Positions 55,466 through 64,000 of a stretch of 64,000 nt of DNA are shown piece by piece. Position numbers and translations under genes: made by a program. Source of the DNA: JAFALK01 sp042701975 (GTDB lineage: Bacteria > Pseudomonadota > Gammaproteobacteria > Burkholderiales > Burkholderiaceae_C); NCBI GenBank assembly GCA_042701975.1, contig CP170561.1, forward strand, positions 2,542,001-2,606,000, in the 5' to 3' direction. Below the pieces are notes generated by a model. That model was not told the origin of the DNA. It saw only the letters and a program-made list of their open reading frames with translations, and did no database searches. Every line of letters begins with the position of its first letter. Within the stretch, counting starts at the first letter, position 1.

Positions 55466-55469
55466 ATGA

Positions 55470-56012
55470 TCAGAACGAGTAGTTCAGACCGACGTTGACC
55501 TGCTGGACCTTGATGGTCACGCTGTCCGTGCCTTCGCCGATGGTGTTGGAGCCGAAGTTCACGTACTCGGTGCGCAGGCTGATGTTGTTGGCGACCTTGA
55601 AGTCAGCGCCGACACCGACCAGGGCCTTGTTCTTGTGGACCGAGGCGCTGACGTTACCTTCGGTGGCTTCCAGCGTGTTGCGGCTGTAGCCGGCGCGCAC
55701 GAACAGCGAGATGTTGTCGGCGACCGGCAGCTTGCCCAGGCCCGACACGTTGACGGAATTGGCGGTCAGCGAGAAGCCGGTCTCGCTCCACTTGCCCAGG
55801 CGCTGGGCTTGCACTTCGACGGCGAAGTTGGCGTTGAAGTTGTAGCCGAGCTGGGCGCCGAAGCTGGTTTTGTTCTCGGAGCCGCCTTCGTCCTTGAACT
55901 TGGTGGAGCCGAGCACGACGCCGCCGTAGAAGCCGGTCTCGTCGGTGGCGGCAGCCATGGCGGAGGAGGACAGGACGGCCAACGCGGCCAGGGCAATGAT
56001 CTTCTTGCTCAT
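55470..56012 (-). CDS. Outer-membrane beta-barrel protein (opacity/OmpA-barrel type)
   Basis: 180-residue predicted eight-stranded barrel: signal peptide ending SSSAMAA/ATDE, then GFYGGVVLGSTKF, TSFGAQLGYNFNANFAVEVQAQRLG, ISLFVRAGYSRN, LVGVGADFKVANNISLRTEYVNFG and the C-terminal Phe of VNVGLNYSF for BAM recognition. Function unknown (porin-like or adhesin-like). A perfect GCCCGC/GCGGGC hairpin (56047-56063) lies in the region upstream of the start. Confidence 0.82.
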   Translation of the reverse strand: MSKKIIALAALAVLSSSAMAAATDETGFYGGVVLGSTKFKDEGGSENKTSFGAQLGYNFNANFAVEVQAQRLGKWSETGFSLTANSVNVSGLGKLPVADNISLFVRAGYSRNTLEATEGNVSASVHKNKALVGVGADFKVANNISLRTEYVNFGSNTIGEGTDSVTIKVQQVNVGLNYSF

Positions 56013-56131
56013 CGAATATTCTTTCTGAGTTGAATGCTTGGACAACGCCCGCTCCCCGCGGGCTGGCCGCATGTTAGGTGCCATGTCGGCAAACTTTAGG
56101 CATGTGGCTCGCGTGAATCTTTACGAATTGT

Positions 56132-57706
56132 TCAACCGCGGCGCGCCAATCCGGCGGCCGTCTGTACGCCGCGCGTGTATGCCTCTTCGAAGACCGAATA
56201 AGCGGCCAGGTCGCTGTGCGCAAAATGCACGCGGCCCTGTGTCTGATGCAGCGCAGTCAGGGCGTCGGAGCTGCGCAATCCAGGCGTGGGAATGCTCATC
56301 GCATGGCCCCAGCGCATCAGCTCCACGCGCTCCAGCTTGTGGGGCAGATCGGCGTGCAAGAGCCCCAATTCGTTGACCACCTGCGCGGCCCAGTGGCGCC
56401 AATCCTGCTCTAGCAATTCACGGCGGTGCGACTCGGGCAAGGCGGAGTAGAACGTCAACAGCAGCGGCGGCAGATCGGGGCGCAGCAGCTGGTGGCCCGC
56501 GTCGACATAACCGAGAGACTCAGCGCCATGGCGGACGTTGTCCCAGGCCATCGGCAGGCCCGGGCGTTCCAGCAGCGGCTCGCTCAGCAGCAGGTTGGCG
56601 ACGAGCCATGGCGCGTGGCGCTGTGCCTTCACGGCAGCGTCCAGCGGCGCGATGCCTTCGCCCAGCAGCTTGCGGGCGACGAACAGCGGCGTGGCCATCA
56701 CGAGCTGCTTCGCGCTCCAGCGTTCCGGTGCGTCGGCCTTCTCGTTCCAGGCCAGCGCGGCGACGGCCTCGCGGCCATCTTCCACGCGCAACACGGTGCG
56801 GCCGGTGAAGATGCGTTCGCGCAGCGGATCGGCCATGTGCCGCGTGAGCCAGGCGTTGCCCTCGGGCCAGGTCAGTACGGCTTCGCGCTCGGCGGTTTCC
56901 ATGCCCGGCGGATGAAAGCCGTGCCGGCTGGCGAAGTAGTGCAGGCCGGCCCAGGCGGAGACGGTCTTGGCATCGGCGCCGTAGTCGTCGCGGCAGCAGT
57001 AGTCGAGGTACCAGCGCAGCGAGGGATGCGTCAGGCCCTGGTGATCGAGCCAGGCGGCAAAGGGCTGGGCATCGAGCGCGGCGTGAGCAGCGGTCCAATT
57101 GGCGCGGCGCGTGGGCATGGCGAAGCCGAGCTGCTTCTGCGCGCTTTCCACCAGCCGCGCGAACTGCACGTACTGCACGGCGCACGCCTTGTCCTCGGCG
57201 GGCGGCAGCAAGCCCTCGACCCATTGGCCCTTGTAGAAGAGCCGCTCCTGCGGGCTGTGGCAGAGGTTGCGCTCGTCCCAGACGGTGCGGCCGAGTTGCT
57301 GCCGCACGAGGCCGAAGTCTTCGAGCAGCTGGTAGACCTCGCGCGTCTCGGCGTTGGGCAGCGGCAGGTAGTGCGCACCGAGCGGGCAGGCGCGCCCGCC
57401 CACCTTGGCGCCGCGCGCGTTGCCGCCGGCCTCGTCCTCGAGATCGAGCAGCGCGAAGTCGATATTGCGTTTTGCCAGTTCGCGCGCGCAGGCCAGACCG
57501 GCCACACCGGCGCCAATGATCAGCACATCGGTCTTGCGGATCGGGCCCTCGCCCACCACCTTGGGCAGCGGTGCACGCAGCCGGTGGCCGCGCGTGCTGC
57601 TGGCGCCGAGCCAGCTGCCTTCGAAATGCACTTCCTTCGGCTGGCACCCGGCGAACAGGCTGGCGCCGGCCGCCAGCATCAGCTCACGCCGCTTGATCGA
57701 CTCCAT
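56132..57706 (-). CDS. FAD-dependent amine-oxidase-like protein with Tat/lipoprotein signal
   Basis: 524-residue secreted flavoprotein. The N-terminus IKRRELMLAAGASLFAGC combines a twin-Arg motif with a lipobox Cys (about residue 21). The FAD fold follows at about 60 (VLIIGAGVAGLACARELAKR), with LLDLEDEAGGNARG and a C-terminal HFAHSDLAAYSVFEEAYTRGVQTA. This is the NAD(P)-binding Rossmann-like amine oxidase group. The ATG directly abuts the stop of the spermidine-synthase-like gene (TGAATG), so the two are coupled; a polyamine-related substrate is an inference. Confidence 0.85.
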   Translation of the reverse strand: MESIKRRELMLAAGASLFAGCQPKEVHFEGSWLGASSTRGHRLRAPLPKVVGEGPIRKTDVLIIGAGVAGLACARELAKRNIDFALLDLEDEAGGNARGAKVGGRACPLGAHYLPLPNAETREVYQLLEDFGLVRQQLGRTVWDERNLCHSPQERLFYKGQWVEGLLPPAEDKACAVQYVQFARLVESAQKQLGFAMPTRRANWTAAHAALDAQPFAAWLDHQGLTHPSLRWYLDYCCRDDYGADAKTVSAWAGLHYFASRHGFHPPGMETAEREAVLTWPEGNAWLTRHMADPLRERIFTGRTVLRVEDGREAVAALAWNEKADAPERWSAKQLVMATPLFVARKLLGEGIAPLDAAVKAQRHAPWLVANLLLSEPLLERPGLPMAWDNVRHGAESLGYVDAGHQLLRPDLPPLLLTFYSALPESHRRELLEQDWRHWAAQVVNELGLLHADLPHKLERVELMRWGHAMSIPTPGLRSSDALTALHQTQGRVHFAHSDLAAYSVFEEAYTRGVQTAAGLARRG

Positions 57707-59287
57707 TCAATGCACCTGGCCCCACTCCTGCTCGAACTCGCGCACGAGCACCTGGTTTGAGAGGCGGTTGACCTCGGTCGGCACGCGGTCCATGTCGGGC
57801 GGGAAGACCAACAGGCTGTCCAGGTCCTGCAGCGTGAGGAAGCGCAATCCGGCGGGCAGCGTGGCGGGCTTGTGCCAGGGCCGGCGGCCGGCCAGGATGA
57901 AGCCCCATTCGCCGAAGCTCGGCACGTTGGCGTGGTACGCCGTGGTGGAGAAGCCGACGGCCTCGAGCGTGGTCGCCACGGTCCAGAAGCTGCGTCGTGC
58001 CACCAGCGGCGAGGTCGTCTGCACCACCGCATAACCGCTGGCGGAAAGATGCTGCTCCACGAGCTTGTAGAAGCTCTCGGTGTAGAGCTTGCCGAGCGCG
58101 AAATTGCTGGGATCGGGGAAGTCGATCACGATCACGTCAAAGAAGCCTTCGTGCTGTTCCAGCCAGCCGAAGGCATCGGCGTTGACGATCTGGACTTTCG
58201 GGCTCAACAGCGATTCGTGGTTGAGCTTCTTCATGTTCGGCAGCGTGGAGAAGAGCCGCGTCATGTGCGGATCCAGCTCGACGAGCGTGACGTTCTCGAC
58301 CGATGGATAGCGCAGGATCTCGCGGACGGCCATGCCGTCGCCGCCGCCGAGCACCAGCACCTTCTTCGGCGCGCCCTGCGCAGCCATCGCCGGATGGACG
58401 AGGGCCTCGTGATAGCGGTATTCATCCTTGGAGGCGAACTGCAGATTGCCGTTGAGGAAGAGCCGCGTGCCGTTGTGGCCTTCGGTGATGACGATGCGCT
58501 GGTAGTTGCTGCTTTCGCGCACCAGGATGCGTTCGCCGTAGAAGCGGTCCTCGGACCAGCTGGTGAGCTGGTCCGACGCAAGGAAGGCCGCGAGGAGCAG
58601 AACGACGCTCACGCCGCAAGCCAGCGCATGCGAGGCGAAGGCCCGCAGCTCGGCGCGGAACAGCACCAACGCCCACACGGCCACGGCCACGTTGAGCAGA
58701 CCGAAGGCCAGGCCGGTGCGGATCAGACCCAGGTTGGGCACCAGCAGCAGCGGGAAGGCCAGCGCCACGACGAGGGCGCCGAGGTAGTCGAAGGTCAGCA
58801 CCTGCGAGACGAGGTCCTTCAGGCCCAGCCGCGAGCGCGCGTGGCGCTTCATGATGCGCATCACCAGCGGGATCTCGAGGCCCACCAGCATGCCCACCAG
58901 CAGCACCAGCCCGTAGAGCAGGGCGCGGAAGGGCGCGAGGCTGCTGGGCGGCAGGAAGCTGTGGGCGCAGAACAGCGCCGCGGGCATCAGCCCGCCGACC
59001 AGGCCGACGAGCAGCTCGATGCGCAGGAAATGCGCCACCAGCTGCCGCTCCAGGAAACGTGACAGCCACGAGCCCACACCCATCGCGAACAGGTAGGTGC
59101 CGATGACTGTGGAGAACTGCAGGATCGAGTCGCCCAGCAAATAGCTGGCCAGCGCACCGGCTGCAAGTTCATAGACCAGGCCGCAGGCCGCGACGACGAA
59201 GACGCTGGCCAGCAGCAGGAGTTCGGCGAGGGAGACGCGCGCGGCGTGTTCCTCGTGAGCGTCTTGGGATTTGGTCGTGGCGGACAT
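57707..59287 (-). CDS. Membrane-bound spermidine-synthase-like protein
   Basis: 526-residue fusion: about seven N-terminal membrane helices (25-240, starting SLAELLLLASVFVVAACG) and a C-terminal aminopropyltransferase domain with VLVLGGGDGMAVREILRY, VTLVELDPHM and VIVIDFPDPSN (SAM/dcSAM-binding and catalytic Asp). The family performs or resembles spermidine synthesis. Start ATG at 59287; the frame extends slightly upstream. Operon with the FAD protein. speD, the producer of the aminopropyl donor, lies nearby but on the other strand. Confidence 0.85.
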   Translation of the reverse strand: MSATTKSQDAHEEHAARVSLAELLLLASVFVVAACGLVYELAAGALASYLLGDSILQFSTVIGTYLFAMGVGSWLSRFLERQLVAHFLRIELLVGLVGGLMPAALFCAHSFLPPSSLAPFRALLYGLVLLVGMLVGLEIPLVMRIMKRHARSRLGLKDLVSQVLTFDYLGALVVALAFPLLLVPNLGLIRTGLAFGLLNVAVAVWALVLFRAELRAFASHALACGVSVVLLLAAFLASDQLTSWSEDRFYGERILVRESSNYQRIVITEGHNGTRLFLNGNLQFASKDEYRYHEALVHPAMAAQGAPKKVLVLGGGDGMAVREILRYPSVENVTLVELDPHMTRLFSTLPNMKKLNHESLLSPKVQIVNADAFGWLEQHEGFFDVIVIDFPDPSNFALGKLYTESFYKLVEQHLSASGYAVVQTTSPLVARRSFWTVATTLEAVGFSTTAYHANVPSFGEWGFILAGRRPWHKPATLPAGLRFLTLQDLDSLLVFPPDMDRVPTEVNRLSNQVLVREFEQEWGQVH

Positions 59288-59328
59288 GGCGCGAGAGGCT
59301 ATCACGCGCCCCGGCTGCATCCAGAAGT

Positions 59329-60297
59329 TCAGCGCGCGGTGCGCAACTTCTCCGCCAGGCCCCGGTACATCTCGACGCGTGGACCGCCGAGGGCGACGGC
59401 CTTTTCCGCGGCCTGCAGTGCTTCAGCCTGCTGGCCGGTGCCCCCCGATTCCATCAGCACCTGGGCCAGGTTGTTCCAGGCGTCGGCCAGATCCGGACGA
59501 ACGGTGACGGCTTGCCGGTAGGCCAGCGCTGCACCGGGCAGGTCGCGCGAGGCGTAGGCCGCGTTGCCGGCGCCGAGTAGCAGGATCGGTTCGGTCGGCC
59601 AGCGCCGCAGGGCGGTGGCGTAGGCGATGCGTGCGGCCTGGGCATCGAGGCGTTCCAGCGCCGCCACGGCCGCACCGAATTGCGCGGGCTGTGCGGTGGT
59701 CGGCAGCTCGTTCAAGGGCAGGGCGACCATGGACCAATGGCCGCTGCGCGCCCAGGTTCGCTCGAAGGCGCTCAGCGACATCTCCATCCGTTCCGTGCGG
59801 CCCGAATGCAGTGTCAAGGTGTGGCGGTCCCGGTCGTAGCCGATCACGACGGCGTAGTGCCAGACCGGGTAGATGGGCAGCGAGAGATTCTGGAAGACCA
59901 GCACCGGGTGGCCAGCGGCCACTTCGGCGAGCAGGTCCGGCAAGGAGGGGGCCAGCGCATAGGCGGCCAGGCCGTTGCGGCGGGCGGCGATCAGCATTTC
60001 CTGCTGCAGCGAACCCTTGCGGCCGGGCAGGTAGACCTGCGGCAGCAGCTGTTCCGGCGTGGCCCGCTTCACGCCGCTGGATTGCAGCACCATGGCCAGC
60101 GAGGCGGGGCCGCATTCGTGCTCTTCCTGGGCGAAGAAGGGCACGTTCTTGAGTTCAGCCCGGGCCGGCAGCGTGGCCGGCCAGGACTGTTCCAGCTGAT
60201 GCAGCTGTGGCGGCGAGGCGCAACCGCCCAGGCCGCCGCAGAGCGCGGCGGCGAGCAGCAGTGCGGCCCCGGCGCGCGCCGCAGCGCCCAGCTTCAT
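59329..60297 (-). CDS. PA2778-family cysteine peptidase (C39-like) lipoprotein
   Basis: 322-residue lipoprotein: lipobox LGG-Cys26, a C39-like papain-fold domain (about 45-200) with Cys62 in EEHECGPASLAMVL and His in VWHYAVVIGYD, then a C-terminal TPR region (about 220-310, ALAYRQAVTVRPDLADAWNNLA). C39 peptidases cut after double glycines; here the enzyme is periplasm-facing and not fused to an ABC exporter. The ATG at 60297 overlaps the PA2779-family stop (ATGA), so the pair is translated together. Confidence 0.85.
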   Translation of the reverse strand: MKLGAAARAGAALLLAAALCGGLGGCASPPQLHQLEQSWPATLPARAELKNVPFFAQEEHECGPASLAMVLQSSGVKRATPEQLLPQVYLPGRKGSLQQEMLIAARRNGLAAYALAPSLPDLLAEVAAGHPVLVFQNLSLPIYPVWHYAVVIGYDRDRHTLTLHSGRTERMEMSLSAFERTWARSGHWSMVALPLNELPTTAQPAQFGAAVAALERLDAQAARIAYATALRRWPTEPILLLGAGNAAYASRDLPGAALAYRQAVTVRPDLADAWNNLAQVLMESGGTGQQAEALQAAEKAVALGGPRVEMYRGLAEKLRTAR

Positions 60298-60686
60298 CGC
60301 ACCGAGCGGGTGAACGGGAAGACCTTGGTCAGGCCCAGGATGTCGGTGACCAGCAGGATCACGAACACCGTGAACACGATGCCCAGCACGTCGCCGCCGG
60401 CGGGGGCCTGGGCGACGCGGTCGGCCATCTCGGCGGCTTCGTCGTCGCTCATGGCGTCCACGCGGGCGAGGGCGGCGTTGGCGTCGACGCCTTGCTGAAC
60501 CAGCGCCTGGCGAACGTCCTCGCGGGCCATGAACTGCTTGATGCGGGTGCGGTTGTCGATGGACTGGGTCTGGGTGGCCGACAGCAGGGCGTCCGTCGGC
60601 ACGATATCGGCGGAGGCGCGCATCGGCAGGGAGGCCAGCACGATGGAGAGGGCGACGGTGGAGGCAATCAGGCGTTTTGTTTTCAT
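60294..60686 (-). CDS. PA2779-family small membrane protein
   Basis: 130-residue protein: signal peptide (cleavage near RASA26/D), a soluble part with helical segment SIDNRTRIKQFMAREDVRQAL and MSDDEAAEMADRVA, a Gly97-Gly98 pair in APAGGDVLG, and a C-terminal membrane segment (about 100-118) followed by GLTKVFPF. First gene of a two-gene unit with the C39-like peptidase. The Gly-Gly placement makes it a possible substrate of its partner (inference). Function unknown. Confidence 0.8.
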   Translation of the reverse strand: MKTKRLIASTVALSIVLASLPMRASADIVPTDALLSATQTQSIDNRTRIKQFMAREDVRQALVQQGVDANAALARVDAMSDDEAAEMADRVAQAPAGGDVLGIVFTVFVILLVTDILGLTKVFPFTRSVR

Positions 60687-60854
60687 GGGGGTGTTCCTTC
60701 TTATGAGTCAAAGAGCGGGCGGAATTAGATCGCGCCTGTGCCGCCTCGCGACGGCATCGAGGCACGAAGATGTTGCAACTTGCTGCAGCGGGCCAGCGTA
60801 GGAGAGCAGGAGAAGATGTGGCAAGCTATCCGTCTGTTTCGAACGTTATCGCCC

Positions 60855-62369
60855 ATGAACCCGACTCTGCGCCTTCACCCCAACGACGACGTGCTGATTG
60901 CCCGGCAACAGCTGCTGGGCGGTACTGTGGCGGATGGCGTCACGATCCGCGGCTTGATCCCGCCGGGCCACAAGGTGGCGGCCCGGGCGGTCGCAGCTGG
61001 CGAGCCGGTGCGGCGCTACAACCAGATCATCGGCTTCGCCCGCCAGGCGATTGCCCCGGGCGAGCATGTGCACACGCACAACCTCGATGTGGGCGCCGAG
61101 CACGGCGCCTTTGCGCGCGATTACGCCTTTGGTGCGGACACCAGGCCCGATGCACCGCGCCAGCATGCCACCTTCATGGGCATCAAGCGCGCGGACGGCC
61201 GCGTGGCCACGCGCAACTACGTCGGCGTGCTGACCAGCGTGAACTGCTCGGCCACGGTGGCGCGCGCGATTGCCGATCACTTCGCTCGCGGCGGGCTCGA
61301 GGCCTTCCCGAATGTCGACGGCGTGGTCGCGCTGACGCATGGCAGCGGCTGCGCCATGGATGGTGAAGGGCTGGGCATGCGCCTGCTGGAGCGCACGCTG
61401 GCCGGCTATGCCACGCACGCCAACTTCGGTGCCATCTTGGTCGTGGGCCTGGGCTGCGAAGCCAACCAGATCCAGAGCTGGCTGGCCCACAGCGCGCTGA
61501 ACGAAGGCAAGACGCTGCGCGTTTTTAACATCCAGGACGTGGGCGGCACGAGCGCCGCGGTGACCAAGGGCATCGAGGTCGTTCAATCGATGCTGCCCGA
61601 AGCCAATGCCGTGAAGCGCGAGCCCTGCGGCGTGGAGCACATCACCGTGGGCCTGCAATGCGGCGGCTCGGACGGCTACTCCGGTATCAGCGCCAACCCG
61701 GCGCTGGGCGCGGCGGTGGACCTGCTCGTCGCCCATGGCGGCACGGCGATTCTTTCGGAAACGCCCGAGATCTACGGTGCTGAACACCTGCTGACGCGGC
61801 GCGCCGTCTCGCCCGCCGTGGCCGAGAAGCTGATCGAGCGCATCCACTGGTGGGAGGAATACACCCGCATCAACGAAGGCGAGATGAACAACAACCCATC
61901 GCCGGGCAACAAGGCGGGCGGGCTGACGACGATCCTGGAAAAGTCTTTGGGTGCCGTGGCCAAGGGCGGCACGACGAACCTGCAGGCCGTCTACGAGTAT
62001 GCGGAAGCCGTGAAGCAGCACGGCTTCGTCTTCATGGACACGCCGGGCTACGACCCGGTGAGCGCCACGGGCCAGGTGGCCGGCGGCGCCAACCTCATCG
62101 CCTTCACCACCGGCCGCGGCTCGGCCTACGGCTGCGCGCCAACGCCCTCGCTCAAGCTGTCCACCAACACGGCGCTGTGGCAGCGTCAGCAGGACGACAT
62201 GGACATCAACTGCGGGGAAATCGTCGATGGCCAGGCCACCATCGCCGAGATGGGCCAGCGCATCTTTGAGCTGATGCTGGCCACGGCCTCAGGGCAAGCC
62301 ACGAAGAGCGAACAGCACGGCTACGGCCAGAATGAGTTCGTGCCCTGGCAGGTCGGCGCGGTGATGTGA
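60855..62369 (+). CDS. uxaA: UxaA-family altronate dehydratase
   Basis: 504-residue iron-dependent sugar-acid dehydratase of the altronate/galactarate family. An N-terminal SAF domain (about 10-95, LIARQQLLGGTVADGVTIRG) is followed by the catalytic part with ATRNYVGVLTSVNCSATVA, THGSGCAMDGEGLGM, VGLGCEANQI, GLQCGGSDGYSGISANPALG and the C-terminal RGSAYGCAPTPSLKLSTN. Altronate is the likeliest substrate; galactarate or related acids are possible. The ATG at 60855 is preferred; upstream frame is not conserved-looking. A small GC hairpin (62376-62394) follows. Confidence 0.85.
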   Translation: MNPTLRLHPNDDVLIARQQLLGGTVADGVTIRGLIPPGHKVAARAVAAGEPVRRYNQIIGFARQAIAPGEHVHTHNLDVGAEHGAFARDYAFGADTRPDAPRQHATFMGIKRADGRVATRNYVGVLTSVNCSATVARAIADHFARGGLEAFPNVDGVVALTHGSGCAMDGEGLGMRLLERTLAGYATHANFGAILVVGLGCEANQIQSWLAHSALNEGKTLRVFNIQDVGGTSAAVTKGIEVVQSMLPEANAVKREPCGVEHITVGLQCGGSDGYSGISANPALGAAVDLLVAHGGTAILSETPEIYGAEHLLTRRAVSPAVAEKLIERIHWWEEYTRINEGEMNNNPSPGNKAGGLTTILEKSLGAVAKGGTTNLQAVYEYAEAVKQHGFVFMDTPGYDPVSATGQVAGGANLIAFTTGRGSAYGCAPTPSLKLSTNTALWQRQQDDMDINCGEIVDGQATIAEMGQRIFELMLATASGQATKSEQHGYGQNEFVPWQVGAVM

Positions 62370-62428
62370 TTTCGCCGCCCGCGTGTGCCGGGCGAGGAAC
62401 ATCACAAGAAGACCGAGGAGATCCCTTC

Positions 62429-64000
62429 ATGACCAAGACTTGGGCCCGCCGGCTCGGCCTGGCCGTGGCCGCATTGCCGCTGTTGTTCACCGTTGTCGTT
62501 GCATGGGAGCAATGGCAGCAGCCGCCCGAGCTCGATCGCCAGCTCTTCATCGAACGAGCCAAAGCCTACGAGGCCCGCATCCAGCGCGACGAGTTCGGCG
62601 TGCCGCACATCAGCGGGGCGCGCGACGTGGACGTGGCCTACGGCCTGGCCTGGGCGCATGCGGAAGACGACTTCGCCACCATCCGCGATGTGTTGCTGGC
62701 CACGCGTGGACAGCTGGCCGCGGAGAAGGGCGTGGGCGCAGCGCCGACCGACTACCTGGTGCGTCTCTTCGGCGTCTGGGAGGCGGTCAATGCGCGCTAC
62801 GAGACCGATCTGCCGCAAGACGTGAAGGCCGTGCTGCAAGCTTATGCCAACGGCATCAACCACTACGCTGCCACGCATCCCGAGGTGGCCACGCGTGGCC
62901 TGCTGCCCGTGCGCGGCCAGGACATCGCCGCGGGCTTCGTCTTCAAGTCGCCGTTCTTCTTTGGCATGGAGGAGGTGCTCAAGCGATTGACGGCACCGGC
63001 AGCGCCCGCATCGAAAGAACCTCCGAAAGGATCGAACGGCATCGCCGTTGCGCCCAGCCGCTCGGCCGACGGCGCCACGCGCCTGCTGGTGAACTCGCAC
63101 CAGCCGTACACCGGCGCCGTCGCCTGGTACGAGGCCGTGCTGCAAAGCGGTGAGGGCTGGCACGTGGCCGGCGGCTTCTTCCCCGGCGCGCCCTTCATGC
63201 TGCACGGCCACAACGAGAATCTGGGCTGGGCGCACACGGTCAACAAGCCAGGGTTGATCAACGTCTACAAGCTGACGCTCAATCCGGCGGATCCGATGCA
63301 GTACCGCGTGGACGGCCAATGGCGCCGCTTCGAGGTGAGCGATGCCGCGCTGCGTGTGCGCCTCTTCGGCCCGCTGCACTGGACGGTGCATCGCCCGGTG
63401 CTCCACTCCATCCACGGCCCCGTGCTGCAGACCGACAGCGGCACGTACGCACTGCGCTGGGCCGGCATGGGCGAGGTGGACCAGCCGCTGCAGTACTTCC
63501 GCGAGAACAAGGCGCGCAACCTGCAGGAATGGAAAGCGGCGCTGGCGATCAACGCGGTGCCCAGCCTCAACTACATCTACGCGGATGCCCAGGGCCACAT
63601 CGGCTTCGTCTACAACGGCAAGTACCCGGACCAGCCGGGCGGCGTGGACGGCAATGTCGACCAGCCCGGCGACCGTTCCGACGTCGTGTGGCGCAAGTAC
63701 CTGCCCGCGAGCCGCGTGCCCCAGGTCTGGGATCCGGTTTCGGGCTTTGTCTACAACTCCAACAACACGCCGCTGCAGGCAACGGGCGATGGCGATCAGT
63801 TGAAGGCTGCGGACTTCCCGCCGAGCATGGGCCTGGAGACGCAGATGAACAATCGCGCGCTGCGCGTCGAGGAAACCTACGGCGCGGATCTGGCCATCAC
63901 GGCCGAGGCCTTCGAGCGCTACAAGTACGACCTGCGCTACAGCGAGCGCTCGGAGACGGTGAAGCTCGTCGACGAGCTGCTGGCCATCGAAGCCAAGGAC
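62429..64000 (+). CDS. Penicillin acylase family protein (5' part, runs off the window)
   Basis: First 524 codons of an S45-type Ntn hydrolase precursor; no stop before the window end. A signal sequence (RLGLAVAALPLLFTVVVAW) is followed by the alpha chain (RIQRDEFGVPHISGARDVDVAYGLAWAHAEDDF), then the processing site before Ser202 in KGSNGIAVAPSRS, the would-be nucleophile, and beta-chain segments HGHNENLGWAHTVNKP and NYIYADAQGHIGFVYNG. Family members hydrolyse beta-lactam side chains or acyl-homoserine lactones. Start ATG follows GAGGAG. The substrate is open. Confidence 0.9.
   Translation, partial: MTKTWARRLGLAVAALPLLFTVVVAWEQWQQPPELDRQLFIERAKAYEARIQRDEFGVPHISGARDVDVAYGLAWAHAEDDFATIRDVLLATRGQLAAEKGVGAAPTDYLVRLFGVWEAVNARYETDLPQDVKAVLQAYANGINHYAATHPEVATRGLLPVRGQDIAAGFVFKSPFFFGMEEVLKRLTAPAAPASKEPPKGSNGIAVAPSRSADGATRLLVNSHQPYTGAVAWYEAVLQSGEGWHVAGGFFPGAPFMLHGHNENLGWAHTVNKPGLINVYKLTLNPADPMQYRVDGQWRRFEVSDAALRVRLFGPLHWTVHRPVLHSIHGPVLQTDSGTYALRWAGMGEVDQPLQYFRENKARNLQEWKAALAINAVPSLNYIYADAQGHIGFVYNGKYPDQPGGVDGNVDQPGDRSDVVWRKYLPASRVPQVWDPVSGFVYNSNNTPLQATGDGDQLKAADFPPSMGLETQMNNRALRVEETYGADLAITAEAFERYKYDLRYSERSETVKLVDELLAIEAKD

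Noticed and set aside
60738..60854. N-terminal extension of the UxaA frame
   Set aside because: No conserved sequence before the ATG at 60855, where the SAF domain begins; upstream bases look intergenic.
62383..63153. 256-codon plus-strand frame at the acylase start
   Set aside because: Arg/Gly-rich shadow in another frame; the frame from 62429 gives a signal sequence and Ntn-hydrolase motifs and stays open to the window end.

Overview
The window is a GC-rich stretch of a betaproteobacterial chromosome, most likely Burkholderiales (Comamonadaceae / Sphaerotilaceae-like). The evidence is protein character and gene set only: a betaproteobacterial-style phenylacetate cluster with a TetR-type PaaR, a CysB-controlled sulfate uptake operon, genomically encoded CCA ends on the tRNAs, and many ATGA/GTGA start-stop overlaps. 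It is mostly core and metabolic chromosome. I see no prophage, insertion sequence, integrase or CRISPR array.

Layout, left to right. 1-3.3 kb: the 3' end of rng, then tolB-pal-cpoB (outer-membrane integrity; tolQRA are not adjacent). 3.3-5.7 kb: a YeeE/YedE-type transporter, tcdA, and a three-gene tRNA-Lys operon with its own promoter and terminator. 5.8-10.2 kb: cysB converging on sbp-cysT-cysW-cysA, with a short CysA. 10.3-15.2 kb: apbC/mrp, an SBP-like protein, DUF1203, panE-like, an Mpo1-like DUF962 protein and a YceI lipoprotein. 15.2-18.7 kb (minus): a geranylgeranyl-reductase-family flavoprotein, moaA, mobA, a GNAT and a possible moeA remnant. 18.8-19.8 kb: a PfkB-family kinase. 19.8-28.8 kb: paaG-paaI-paaK-paaABCDE-paaR-paaZ behind a promoter that carries a 16-bp palindrome. 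28.9-35.9 kb: a MacB-type ABC transporter with adaptor, divergent from an NtrC-like regulator and histidine kinase. 35.9-42.9 kb: NlpC/P60, prpE, a frameshifted M3 peptidase, an MFS exporter and YidB. 42.8-46.7 kb (minus): a HAD phosphatase, PhoH/PIN, bcp and an Mth938-like protein. 46.7-52.5 kb: alaA-type aminotransferase, hom, thrC, moeA, moaD, speD. 52.4-55.5 kb: an MFS exporter and soxR, divergent from a questin-oxidase-family gene. 55.5-60.7 kb (minus): an outer-membrane barrel, a Tat-type FAD oxidoreductase, a membrane spermidine-synthase-like protein and the PA2778/PA2779 pair. 60.8-64 kb: a UxaA-type dehydratase and the start of a penicillin-acylase-family gene.

Points that stand out: (i) a textbook SoxR promoter (palindrome inside a 19-bp spacer) in front of a questin-oxidase-family gene, with an MFS exporter beside soxR, suggesting a quinone-response module; (ii) an NtrC-type regulator lacking the whole GAFTGA region, paired with a divergent TGTTCG-N4-CGGACA palindrome; (iii) a C39-like lipoprotein peptidase translationally coupled to a small membrane protein carrying a Gly-Gly motif just before its transmembrane segment; (iv) a single-base frameshift in the M3 peptidase; (v) a possible moeA domain IV remnant at the moa locus while an intact moeA sits 35 kb away; (vi) a minus-strand intrinsic terminator inside the phoH leader.
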